From assembly GCA_944325215.1 (NCBI GenBank), contig CALUZC010000014.1, positions 1-64,000 of the forward strand: a DNA stretch of 64,000 nt, given 5' to 3'. Of this stretch, positions 27,609 through 35,418 are shown piece by piece (the first letter of the stretch is position 1; each line of letters starts with the position of its first letter). This stretch comes from an uncultured Mucispirillum sp. Lineage in GTDB: Bacteria; Chrysiogenota; Deferribacteres; Deferribacterales; Mucispirillaceae. A model generated the notes under the pieces. That model was not told where the DNA came from. It ran no database searches and was given only the letters and a program-made list of their open reading frames with translations. A program made the position numbers and the translations under genes.

Positions 27609-28082
27609 ATGAAAAAAATTGTTGTTATGGGTGTTGGTAACTATATTCTTTCAGATGAAGGTATAGGAATACACGTTATAAAAGAACTTGAAAAAATGCA
27701 GTGGCCTGAAAATGTGGAAATTTATGACTGTGGCACTACTGGTATATTATCATTTCATAAATTTGTAGAAGCAGATATAATAATAGCAATAGATGCTATC
27801 GCTTTAAAAGAAGAGCCGGGAACAATTAGAATATATGAAAAAGAAGATATTATGCTTTCTAAAGTGCCAATGAAAATATCGCCTCATCAATTAGGCTTTC
27901 AAGAAACACTTTTTCAAGCAGAGCTCCATTCTAAATCACCAGAAATAGTAACATTGATTGGGGTTGTTCCTGAATCATATGCCGCAGGAACTGAACTTTC
28001 AGAATGTCTTGCTGAAGTGCTGCCTGAAGTTATAAAAATAACTATTGAATATATTAATAAATATGTGGAAGAATACAAATAA
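27609..28082 (+). CDS. Hydrogenase maturation protease (HyaD/HybD/HycI family)
   Basis: Cuts the C-terminal tail from the large subunit of a [NiFe] hydrogenase after nickel insertion. The 157-residue protein begins with the family's VMGVGNYILSDEGIGIHV; Glu17, Asp62 and His93 stand at the positions of the nickel-sensing residues in E. coli HybD (Glu16, Asp62, His93). No hydrogenase subunit or hyp gene is in the window, so the substrate enzyme is encoded elsewhere. Last gene of its run, followed by a strong terminator. Confidence 0.9.
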   Translation: MKKIVVMGVGNYILSDEGIGIHVIKELEKMQWPENVEIYDCGTTGILSFHKFVEADIIIAIDAIALKEEPGTIRIYEKEDIMLSKVPMKISPHQLGFQETLFQAELHSKSPEIVTLIGVVPESYAAGTELSECLAEVLPEVIKITIEYINKYVEEYK

Positions 28083-28135
28083 AATCCAACTATATATATT
28101 ATAACTAAAACATATTTTAATATATAAGAAATAAA

Positions 28136-28167
28136 AAATCATGGGGCTTGTAAAAGCCCCATTTTTA
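28136..28167. terminator. Bidirectional rho-independent terminator
   Basis: ATGGGGCTT (28141-28149) and AAGCCCCAT (28154-28162) pair perfectly with a four-base loop, with A-runs before and T-runs after. It lies between two convergent genes and can stop transcription from both sides. Confidence 0.9.
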
Positions 28168-28905
28168 CTACATTAACTGTGCCGTATTAAGACTTTCTAC
28201 TTTTTTCTGTAAATCATTATATACTGTTAATACTTTATTACTATACTTTTTAGGCAGTCTATTATTACGCATTGCCTTATACATATTACCAGGCCCCATA
28301 TTATATGCGATTAGTGCATGTTCCATATTACCTTTTGTTTTTTTAAGTAAATAGTCCATATAAGCTGTGCCAAGCTTAATATTTGTCTCCATATCATAAA
28401 GGTTCGTAAAATCATTTATTCCTTTACTATCTTTACTATGAATATATTTGGCAGTATTAGGTAATAACTGCATAAGACCTTTTGCACCTTTTTTTGATAA
28501 CGCATTATCTTTAAAATTACTCTCCACTTGTATTAGTGCAACTATTAATAGTGGGTCAATATTGTGCAGCTTTGCCTGTTCTGTAATAACTTCTGCCATA
28601 CTGTATCGCTTATGACTTGGGAGCCTTTTTGCATTACTTACACTTAATGCATAGTTAGTTAATAATATATCTTCATAATTATTATTAACTTGTGTTATAG
28701 ATGTGATTTCTTTTGAAATATCATCTAGACGCTCTTTATTTTCTGATATTGTAAGCTGATAATTATCTGATACCTTATCCACATAAGGTGTCATTAAAAA
28801 CGGTATAACAGATAAAAAACCAAGCATCAATGCCATCAAATAAAAAGGTGGTGTTATTGAATAGAAAAAACTTTCTATCTTTTCAAGTATCAATTTAGTA
28901 TCCAT
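28168..28905 (-). CDS. Membrane-anchored lytic transglycosylase (SLT, family 1)
   Basis: Cleaves peptidoglycan glycan strands to give anhydro-muropeptides. A membrane anchor lies near residues 20-38 (FYLMALMLGFLSVIPFLM), and the SLT domain has the catalytic glutamate in IQVESNF, followed by the conserved KGAKGLMQLLPNTAKY and YNMGPGN blocks. I chose the ATG at 28905 over a TTG 12 codons upstream. It converges on the hydrogenase protease at a shared terminator. Confidence 0.9.
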   Translation of the reverse strand: MDTKLILEKIESFFYSITPPFYLMALMLGFLSVIPFLMTPYVDKVSDNYQLTISENKERLDDISKEITSITQVNNNYEDILLTNYALSVSNAKRLPSHKRYSMAEVITEQAKLHNIDPLLIVALIQVESNFKDNALSKKGAKGLMQLLPNTAKYIHSKDSKGINDFTNLYDMETNIKLGTAYMDYLLKKTKGNMEHALIAYNMGPGNMYKAMRNNRLPKKYSNKVLTVYNDLQKKVESLNTAQLM

Positions 28906-29209
28906 AGCTGGTAAATTTAATATAATAATTTTTAAAGTCAAGAATAATATTTATTGATTTTTATTATTTTTTTCATCATTATATAATAAAATATATTTAT
29001 TTTTTTTATATTAAATTATAAATATTTGTTACAAAAATTATTTTTCATAAAAAAATAATTTTTTATATATATTTTATTATATTTTGACTATTTTTTTATT
29101 ATTTTTAATAATAAATATTTTTTTTATTTATTATAAATAATATATATAAAAATATATAAATTTATTATAAAATATATTTCTACACAATTTATTCGCATTT
29201 GGAGTAAGC
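28906..29209. other. Very AT-rich divergent intergenic region
   Basis: About 300 bases between two divergent genes, almost all A and T, with no reading frame. A TTGACT on the minus strand near 28938 has only 13 bases to the nearest TATTAA, too few for a normal promoter. Promoters for both flanking genes must lie here, but I cannot place them. Confidence 0.5.
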
Positions 29210-29929
29210 ATGGAATATTCATACGATAATATGATTTATGACGATATAAAAATATGCCAGCTAAAAGAAGGTGGTTTTCGTTTTGGCTGTGATTCATTAA
29301 TTTTAGCTTATTTTACAAAGGCTAAAAAAAATGCAGTAATAGCAGATGTGGGAAGCGGCAGTGGTATTATAGCCACATTAATTGCTAAAATATATAAAAG
29401 TAATGTGGAAGCCATAGAACTTCAAAAAGAAATGTATGAATGTTTGCTGCAAACTATAAAGCTTAGTAATTTGGAAGATAAAATTAAGCCAATTAATGAA
29501 GATATACGAAAAATCCCGAAAAGCACTTTATATGACGGTATAGTATGTAACCCACCATATAGAAAAGAAGGAACAGGCAAAACTGCAAAAAATAGTATTG
29601 CAAATATTGCACGGTTTTCTATTACCATGACTATGGAAGATTTAGTATTATATGCAAAACGCAGCTTAAAACATGGTGGAAAACTTTATTTTTCATATGA
29701 TGCTGATATGCTTATCGAAGCATTACATATATGTAAAAGTAATAATTTAGAGCCAAAAAGGCTTATGTTTTTACATAAAGATATTTATTCAAAAGCAAAA
29801 ATCGCTTTTGTAGAATGCAGTCTTGGTGGGAAAAGCGAATTATTAGTAGAGCCGCCACTTTTTCAGCAGGGTGATGAAAATATTACAAAAAAATATAATG
29901 ATATATTTAATGGTATATGGGATAAATAA
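29210..29929 (+). CDS. tRNA1(Val) (adenine37-N6)-methyltransferase-like protein
   Basis: An AdoMet-dependent methyltransferase of the TrmN6/YfiC type. It begins with the family's pattern of a short beta segment (IKICQLKEGGFRFGCDSLILAYF), then the AdoMet loop (VGSGSGIIATLIA, near residue 48) and the catalytic NPPY motif (IVCNPPYRKEGTGK, near residue 115). Length 239 residues fits. Exact substrate is inferred from family likeness. Confidence 0.85.
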   Translation: MEYSYDNMIYDDIKICQLKEGGFRFGCDSLILAYFTKAKKNAVIADVGSGSGIIATLIAKIYKSNVEAIELQKEMYECLLQTIKLSNLEDKIKPINEDIRKIPKSTLYDGIVCNPPYRKEGTGKTAKNSIANIARFSITMTMEDLVLYAKRSLKHGGKLYFSYDADMLIEALHICKSNNLEPKRLMFLHKDIYSKAKIAFVECSLGGKSELLVEPPLFQQGDENITKKYNDIFNGIWDK

Positions 29930-29975
29930 TTTTTTATTTTAATTTAATTTAATTTATTTATTTATTTATTTATTT
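29930..29975. repeat. Short ATTT tandem repeat between convergent genes
   Basis: A low-complexity run of TTAAT and TTTA units (29930-29975) between the stop of the TrmN6-like gene and the end of the sulfatase gene. Such tracts can slip during replication. It lies in the 3' ends only, so phase variation of either gene is unlikely. Confidence 0.6.
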
Positions 29976-31624
29976 TATTCAATTATTCTTAAATAATTAA
30001 TATATTCAATAATTTTATTTTTTTCATTATTATTTAAATTTAAATTTTTATCATTAATAAATCTTGTATTATCCCCATCTAAAAGAATCCGTCCATAATT
30101 ATTACCACACTTTATATCTACTAGTGCAAGATTTACAAGCTGTTGGTATATTGTGCATTTATTATTATTTTCATTACCAAAAATATTTTTTTGAAATTGG
30201 TTAAAGCATACTTTATTAAGAGTTAAATATTCTAAAGATTTACCTAAATCCATATGAGAAAAATTACCTTTTATTTCATATTTTTCATTTTCATTAATTA
30301 TTATTAAAGGTATGCGGGAGTTAGCTAAAGGTCCTAATTTTTCATACTCTTTTAATGTTAAAGGAAGCATAACTCTATGGTCTGCTGTAATTACTAAAAT
30401 ACCATTTTTAAAAAAATCTTTTTTTTCTAGTTCTTTTATAAAATTATTAAGTTCAATATTAGAATATTCCAGAACTTTATCAAAAGAATATTCTTTTGTA
30501 ACAGGGTGCTGGTATGGGCTGTGGGTAGACATGGTTGTTAAAAATGCCAAATATGGTTTATTATGCTTTTTATTTAATAAATTATTTACTACTGTTTCAT
30601 AAAAAAGCTTGTCTTCTACTCCATTAAAAATATATCTTTTTTTAATATGGCTAAATATATCACTATTTGCATCATATATATTTGATATACCAGAAAGAGT
30701 TACCATTTGCCTTGTATCATCAAAAATTGTATCTGTGCTGCTGTAATATTCTATGTTATAGCCGTTATTTATAAAATCATGAACAATAGATTTTTCAAGC
30801 ATAGTTTTAATATATTTTTGATTATTTACTTTTGTTATTAATGGGCTTCCTGTTAAAATATTAAACTTACTTTTTATAGAATTATAGCTATTGCTGTAAT
30901 ATTCTGATGCATATATATTATTTTTAGCTATATTATCAAGTATTTCCATTTTATTTTCTATGCCACCAAAAAGCTTACTTTTATATGATGAAACTGATTC
31001 CATTATTAAAACTATAATATTTTTTCTACTATTTATTCCATCTATACATTTATTTTCAAATTTAAAATTATTTAAAATACTATTTATTTTTTTTCTTGAA
31101 TATTCTACATTTTCTGTTTTTTTCAAATTAGCTGCTATTATACTTTCTTGAAAAGCTGTTCCATTATAGGTATGTATATCCATAGTAAACATAAAAAGTG
31201 GTGCAAATATTATTGCCATTACTGTAATAGCAATTTTATAAGGCTTGCTAAACTTATAAAATTCTTTTTTTCTAATTATAAAAACTGCAAATAAAATTAC
31301 ATAAATAAATAGCACTAATGCATATATTCCTACACTTGTTAGAAAAAAACCTTTTGCCATTTTAATAATTGATGGTATATCTGGTATAAATCCACCTGCT
31401 TCACCAAACCTTAAACGTGCTGATAAAAGCTGAATTAATGCAATATCTAAAACTAATGTAAATACCATTGCAAAAATTATAAGCATTATTAATGCACTTA
31501 TAATTTTACTTTCAACCTTTATAGCTATATATAAAAGTATTATAAAAACACTTAAAAAATAACTGTCTGATTTAAATATAAAAATAAATAATGTAATATT
31601 ACTGCCAAAAGTATTTGAATACAT
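29975..31624 (-). CDS. LTA synthase-like membrane sulfatase, 5' end next to the prophage
   Basis: A 549-residue protein with N-terminal membrane helices (to about residue 150) and a periplasmic alkaline-phosphatase-superfamily domain of the LtaS/MdoB type. The metal site is seen as MESVSS (near residue 207), a Ser/Thr nucleophile region YYSNSYNSIKS, TMSTHSPY and ITADHR. In Gram-negatives such enzymes add phosphoglycerol or phosphoethanolamine to glycans or lipids. Coding-like sequence continues in frame for 32 codons upstream of the ATG (31625-31720: KSFFKNIKNYN and then a hydrophobic helix IIIFIILFELV) but has no ATG, GTG or TTG before a TAA at 31721. The left end of the prophage lies six bases further on. 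The gene has probably lost its natural start or promoter. Confidence 0.8.
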   Translation of the reverse strand: MYSNTFGSNITLFIFIFKSDSYFLSVFIILLYIAIKVESKIISALIMLIIFAMVFTLVLDIALIQLLSARLRFGEAGGFIPDIPSIIKMAKGFFLTSVGIYALVLFIYVILFAVFIIRKKEFYKFSKPYKIAITVMAIIFAPLFMFTMDIHTYNGTAFQESIIAANLKKTENVEYSRKKINSILNNFKFENKCIDGINSRKNIIVLIMESVSSYKSKLFGGIENKMEILDNIAKNNIYASEYYSNSYNSIKSKFNILTGSPLITKVNNQKYIKTMLEKSIVHDFINNGYNIEYYSSTDTIFDDTRQMVTLSGISNIYDANSDIFSHIKKRYIFNGVEDKLFYETVVNNLLNKKHNKPYLAFLTTMSTHSPYQHPVTKEYSFDKVLEYSNIELNNFIKELEKKDFFKNGILVITADHRVMLPLTLKEYEKLGPLANSRIPLIIINENEKYEIKGNFSHMDLGKSLEYLTLNKVCFNQFQKNIFGNENNNKCTIYQQLVNLALVDIKCGNNYGRILLDGDNTRFINDKNLNLNNNEKNKIIEYINYLRIIE

Positions 31625-31726
31625 TCCTGTAAATTTTACTAATTCAAAAAGGATTATAAAAATAATAATACCAATAAATAAAATATTATAATTTTTTATA
31701 TTTTTAAAAAAGCTTTTTATTTAAAA

Positions 31727-31821
31727 TGACGATAAGGAATAGATTGATATTGCGATAAAGTGTAGTTAAAAAATTTTACAGATATGCATCAAGTATGCAC
31801 AAATAAAAATATTTAAACAGA
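31727..31821. other. Probable prophage left end with transposase-binding motifs
   Basis: From the TG at 31727 the sequence has two direct copies of CGATAARG (31730-31737 and 31754-31761, 24 bases apart), then ATGCATCAAGTATGCA-like half-repeats at about 31784-31800, with no gene. Mu-type ends carry several transposase sites spaced like this. The five bases to the left (TAAAA, 31722-31726) would be one copy of the target duplication. Needs the right end for proof. Confidence 0.5.
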
Positions 31822-31858
31822 AATTAAAAAATAACCCTTGATTTTTTACAAGGGCTTA
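31822..31858 (-). terminator. Terminator of the early operon
   Basis: CCCTTG (31835-31840) and CAAGGG (31849-31854) pair; read on the minus strand the hairpin is followed by TTATTTTTT. It stands right after the mor stop codon and ends the leftward early transcript before it can reach the host gene. Confidence 0.8.
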
Positions 31859-31867
31859 AAAATGAAT

Positions 31868-32146
31868 TTATTTAAAAATAATAGTTCGCAGTGTTGTTTC
31901 TGAAAGTTTATATTTTTTACGCAGCTGGTGAAGTGATACACCATTTTTATAATCTTCTAAAATATCTTTATTACGCAACTCACGATTTAGTGTTTCTTGT
32001 TTTGGTATATAAATAGACGAGCCACCAAATTCTGCACATAATGCTAATGCTTTTTCTTCCCCTAAAATTGAAAGTAATAAAAATAATTTATCATCACTAA
32101 CATTTGCATCTAATTCAGAATCTACTATTATTTTAGAATTTTGCAT
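31868..32146 (-). CDS. mor: Mor-family transcription activator
   Basis: A 92-residue activator of the Mu Mor/C family. The conserved middle (FGGSSIYIPKQETLNRELRN, about residues 40-60) and the C-terminal helix-turn-helix (YKNGVSLHQLRKKYKLSETTLRTII) are clear. Mor switches on the promoter of the next temporal class. Here it is the last gene of the leftward early operon, whereas its targets, the late genes, lie 12 kb away on the other strand. It overlaps gemA by 19 bases. Confidence 0.88.
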   Translation of the reverse strand: MQNSKIIVDSELDANVSDDKLFLLLSILGEEKALALCAEFGGSSIYIPKQETLNRELRNKDILEDYKNGVSLHQLRKKYKLSETTLRTIIFK

Positions 32147-32661
32147 ATTTCACCATTTTCAACAAAAACTAATCTATTCTCTAATATATCAAAAAACCAT
32201 TGATTTTGCAAGGTTTCTAAATCATAACTTTGTGGAAAAGGCAGTGATAAAAATTCAATATGTTTAGTTTTTATATTTAACATACCTTTTAAGCCCTCTA
32301 TCACTTTTGAAGCATCTTTACTTGTTAATATAGTTTTCATTTTCATGCGTTTATTTAACCATGTTTCAAATGATACTTGCCAATGTATATTTGCTTTCAA
32401 AATATTTATTAACCTATGTTGTGCAGGACTAGCTAGTTTAATAACCTTATTATGCATTTTAGCTTTATTGCGTGCAGGTTTTACTATTTTAAAACCTTTT
32501 GAACGCAAATGGCGGAGTAAATGCTCCGCCTGTGATGAGGTTAAATTTTTAGATGAATCTACATGATAAGTAGCAAGTAGCTCTTTATATGTATCATCAT
32601 CTATATTTAATTGCTGTTTAGCGATATGAATAAGCTGTATTTGTTTTTTATTAATAAGCAT
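32128..32661 (-). CDS. gemA: GemA/Gp16-family early regulatory protein
   Basis: A 177-residue protein of the Mu GemA/Gp16 family (DUF1018). The family's N-terminal pattern (IHIAKQQLNIDDDTYKELLATYHV, then SSKNLTSSQAEHLLRHLRSKGFK) is present. GemA of Mu modulates host gene expression and DNA supercoiling early in infection. It precedes mor and overlaps it, as in Mu. Confidence 0.85.
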   Translation of the reverse strand: MLINKKQIQLIHIAKQQLNIDDDTYKELLATYHVDSSKNLTSSQAEHLLRHLRSKGFKIVKPARNKAKMHNKVIKLASPAQHRLINILKANIHWQVSFETWLNKRMKMKTILTSKDASKVIEGLKGMLNIKTKHIEFLSLPFPQSYDLETLQNQWFFDILENRLVFVENGEICKILK

Positions 32662-32670
32662 ATTACACCT

Positions 32671-32808
32671 TTAAAAAGTTACAGTTGCTGTGAGTGTAGC
32701 AGCAGCTGCCCAGTAAATAGTATGGCGAATATCACCGTGCAGCAGATAAACACCTGCCGCACATAAATCTAGTATTATTAATGCTATGGGAAAAAGTTTG
32801 ACAATCAT
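32671..32808 (-). CDS. Small phage membrane protein
   Basis: A 45-residue frame starting MIVKLFPIALIILDLC with one clear membrane helix (residues 5-22) and a second, weaker hydrophobic stretch (31-45). AGGTGAT is a fair ribosome site, and its ATG overlaps the TGA of the preceding frame (ATGA), a normal sign of coupled translation. Function unknown; small single- or two-helix proteins of this type occur in many Mu-like early operons. Confidence 0.6.
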   Translation of the reverse strand: MIVKLFPIALIILDLCAAGVYLLHGDIRHTIYWAAAATLTATVTF

Positions 32809-32942
32809 ACATCACCTATAAATTCATGTTTTCTATTATTATAAGCTCTTTTTAAAAGGGGTAATGCTTCAAACTCATTAAGATAGCTCCCTGTAACTTC
32901 AATAAGCTCTTTATATTTTATTTGGGCATTTTTTAAATCAAA
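32805..32942 (-). pseudogene. In-frame open stretch after the stop of the upstream gene
   Basis: Directly after the TAA (32943-32945) of the 241-residue gene the same frame stays open for 45 codons (FDLKNAQIKYKELIEVTG ... HEFIGDV) and ends with a TGA that overlaps the start of the small membrane protein. It has no ATG, GTG or TTG start. The codon use and the ATGA junction look like real coding sequence, so it is either a small gene that lost its start, a nonsense-interrupted C-terminal extension, or a readthrough product. Confidence 0.5.
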
Positions 32943-33668
32943 TTACTGTATTTCTTCCCCAGCATCATCAGCACCTTTTAATACAAGTTTATTACAAAAT
33001 TCATTTGCAAGCAGTGTGTTAACTACCCGTTTGGTATTAGATGCATTCAATTTATGATTTGATTTAGGTGCTGCTACTGTGATATTAACACTTAAACCAT
33101 CAACTTCATCTAACAAACCAAATAATGTGCCTGCCATTGATGCCATAAATTCTGCCTGGTAATCATACGCTGGAAAACGAAGTGAAACACCTATTTTTTT
33201 ATAAAAGTCCCATGATAATGTTTGAATATCAATTTTATTTTCTAAAACTGGCATAAGAGCGACATTACCATCTACTGCCAATTCTACTAAGAACTTTTTA
33301 AAATTACCTACACTGCCACCACCAGAAGCTGCAAAAGATAATAATATATTTAGGGTAGGTATAATAATAGCATAATGTAGCTCGCCAATTTTACCATCTG
33401 CCACTGGTATATCAAATATATCATTATCATTAAAACATACAGTGCCTGTATTTTTTTCTTTTACAAGTGAAAGAAAATAACCAACATTACCATCAAGCTC
33501 AATTTTATCATTTACTTTCACTAAAAAATGTGAAGGTCCTTTTTCAAAACTAAATGCTTTATCATTATTATAAGCAGTATTTAATTCATTATTTAAGTAT
33601 GTTGAAAAGTTTGTATTTAATGCTTCTATATAGTGATAATTAACTATTATTTTTTTTGTCCAACTCAT
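32943..33668 (-). CDS. Hypothetical phage early protein
   Basis: A 241-residue soluble protein I do not recognise. It starts MSWTKKIIVNYHYIEALN and has a glycine-rich segment (SFAASGGGSVGNFKKF, about residue 112-127) and a lysine-rich C-terminal part. It lies between gam and gemA, where Mu-like phages carry variable small host-takeover genes. Eight bases separate it from gam. Confidence 0.6.
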   Translation of the reverse strand: MSWTKKIIVNYHYIEALNTNFSTYLNNELNTAYNNDKAFSFEKGPSHFLVKVNDKIELDGNVGYFLSLVKEKNTGTVCFNDNDIFDIPVADGKIGELHYAIIIPTLNILLSFAASGGGSVGNFKKFLVELAVDGNVALMPVLENKIDIQTLSWDFYKKIGVSLRFPAYDYQAEFMASMAGTLFGLLDEVDGLSVNITVAAPKSNHKLNASNTKRVVNTLLANEFCNKLVLKGADDAGEEIQ

Positions 33669-33676
33669 ATCAGCAC

Positions 33677-34201
33677 CTATTCAGCATCTTTTGCTGCTTC
33701 TTTTATAATAGCATCAAGCATTTTTTGTATTTCATCATCAGTAAGTTTTACATAAGGCTCGCTACTATCTTGAATAACATTTACACCAATTTTTTTTAAA
33801 TCTGATGCTGTTAAGTTATCTAAAGCCTTTTTAGATACACTTATCTTTTTAGATAAATACATATCAGCATTATCTGGAAAAAGCTCTTGCAGCTTATTTA
33901 TTGTAAATTCTTCGTTATCTATTTCTATTTTACCTTTTTTCTTTTGATAACCGAACTTAACACAATTAATATTCATAGATTTTTTTTCTTGAAAAAGCTC
34001 TGCACTATCAGATACAAGAGTAAAAAGCATTTGATAAGCTTCACCAGCATTTTTTGCTGCTTCAGCAAACTGTTCAGTATATTTTAATCTTACTTTTTCT
34101 ATCTCTTCATCTAAACTTTCTTTTATTTTTCTTAAAGCTCTGCTTGTAGTAGAATAATTTTTTGCTGCTAATTCTAATTCATTTAATTTTACTGTTGCCA
34201 T
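33677..34201 (-). CDS. gam: Mu Gam-like host-nuclease inhibitor
   Basis: A 174-residue protein of the Mu Gam family, which binds DNA ends and shields them from host RecBCD-like nucleases. The pattern fits: a long N-terminal coiled-coil (residues 5-75), a beta-rich middle (VKFGYQKKKGKIEIDN) and the C-terminal KKISVSKKALDNLTASDLKKIGVNV segment. Distant kinship to the Ku DNA-end-binding fold is known for the family. It lies after muB with two hairpins in between. Confidence 0.85.
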   Translation of the reverse strand: MATVKLNELELAAKNYSTTSRALRKIKESLDEEIEKVRLKYTEQFAEAAKNAGEAYQMLFTLVSDSAELFQEKKSMNINCVKFGYQKKKGKIEIDNEEFTINKLQELFPDNADMYLSKKISVSKKALDNLTASDLKKIGVNVIQDSSEPYVKLTDDEIQKMLDAIIKEAAKDAE

Positions 34202-34234
34202 TTTAAACTCCTTGTATTATATTATATTTAATAG

Positions 34235-34256
34235 CCTACAAACTTAAGTTTGTAGG
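34235..34256. repeat. 22-base perfect palindrome between gam and muB
   Basis: CCTACAAACTTAAGTTTGTAGG is perfectly self-complementary with no loop. It stands about 33 bases upstream of the gam start. It may be a regulator site or an RNA hairpin that controls gam. Confidence 0.75.
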
Positions 34257-34271
34257 ACTATCTCTTTTCTT

Positions 34272-34302
34272 AAGCTATCAGTTATTCTGATAGCTTTTTT
34301 TA
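34272..34302 (+). terminator. Plus-strand terminator inside the minus-strand early operon
   Basis: AAGCTATCAG (34272-34281) and CTGATAGCTT (34287-34296) form a 10-bp stem followed by TTTTTTT on the plus strand only. It would stop antisense transcription entering muB from the left, or, read on the minus strand, form a hairpin without T-run right after the muB stop. Confidence 0.65.
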
Positions 34303-35409
34303 TAAACATTCTTGGATAAATTCTTTATTTATCACTTTTACGCCTTGTTCATAAGCCTGCTTCATCAGTCTTTTTATCCTGTTATTTACTTCAAGAGGGT
34401 ATGCTTTATTAATAACTTTACCATTGGCATCTTTTATGGATAAGATGTTAGCAAGCTCATTAATACCGTCATCAGTAATTAATTTAGATGTATAACCTTT
34501 CACACATTTTACTTTACCAGCAATGTATTCTTTTAAGCTTTCATTAATAGGCTCAAGCGGTGCATGAATAGTGCGTGCTGTAACTTCTCTAACTGCCAAA
34601 TTATTATCACTATAAAGCCTTGTAGCAAGTTCTATTTGCCCTATTAATATTATGCCAATTAATGGTGTTAAGCCGTCACGAAGCTCCCACAGTCTTTTTA
34701 AATATTTTAAAGTGTGGGTATGCAGGTCTTGTGCTTCATCAATAATTAATATAATGCGTTTGCCTGCATCATGATGTTTTTTCAGTAGTGTTTCAACTTG
34801 GCGGGAAAGGCTTTCTGCCCCACGTTTTGGTTTATCATCAGATAAATCAAACACGCACGCTGCTAGTATATCTTTTGTGGTGCACCTATCCATATCACGA
34901 GTGCGAACTTTTACAATAATACAGTCGCTTAAGCTTTTTGTTTCTGCTTCAAATTTGCCTAATACAGTAGTTTTTCCGCCGCCAACTTCAGATGTAATTA
35001 CAGTAAATTGCCCAGTTTCACGAGCAGCCCTCATCATCTCAAGTGCGTAATGGTGTGAGTCAAGCATTACAATATCACTTTCTTTTGTGATAAATGGTAA
35101 AAATGGGTCACGATTAAGCCCAAAGTGTTTGAGCTCATCATAAGTTAAGTTAATACTTTCTAACATATTTTCCTCCTGCTGTTCTATTTCAAACAGCTCT
35201 TTTATTGATTTATTTTCTTTGACTAAAGAATTATAAGTTTTTGCAATTTTTGCTTTAAAATCAGGTATTTTCTTTAATTCTCTACCGTCTTTTAAAAATA
35301 ATGATAAGCTTGCTTTGCTCATATTTTCTGCAGTGATTTCTTTAAAACGCTTAATAAAGCGTGCAGAGCTTATATTATTTTCATCTAACAATTTTTTTAA
35401 AGTAAGCAT
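34300..35409 (-). CDS. MuB-like AAA+ ATPase (transposition target selector)
   Basis: Partner of the transposase: an ATPase that binds target DNA and activates transposition. The 369-residue protein has an N-terminal DNA-binding region with a helix-turn-helix-like pattern (residues 1-75), Walker A SEVGGGKTT (residues 140-148) and Walker B LIIDEAQD (residues 221-228), of the ExeA/MuB/TniB type. It starts nine bases after the transposase ends. With the transposase it forms the transposition machine. Confidence 0.9.
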   Translation of the reverse strand: MLTLKKLLDENNISSARFIKRFKEITAENMSKASLSLFLKDGRELKKIPDFKAKIAKTYNSLVKENKSIKELFEIEQQEENMLESINLTYDELKHFGLNRDPFLPFITKESDIVMLDSHHYALEMMRAARETGQFTVITSEVGGGKTTVLGKFEAETKSLSDCIIVKVRTRDMDRCTTKDILAACVFDLSDDKPKRGAESLSRQVETLLKKHHDAGKRIILIIDEAQDLHTHTLKYLKRLWELRDGLTPLIGIILIGQIELATRLYSDNNLAVREVTARTIHAPLEPINESLKEYIAGKVKCVKGYTSKLITDDGINELANILSIKDANGKVINKAYPLEVNNRIKRLMKQAYEQGVKVINKEFIQECL

Positions 35410-35418
35410 AAAACCCCC

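Noticed and set aside
28905-28945. Promoter-like TTGACT ... TATTAA before the transglycosylase
   Set aside because: Only about 13 bases separate the boxes, too few for a sigma-70 promoter.
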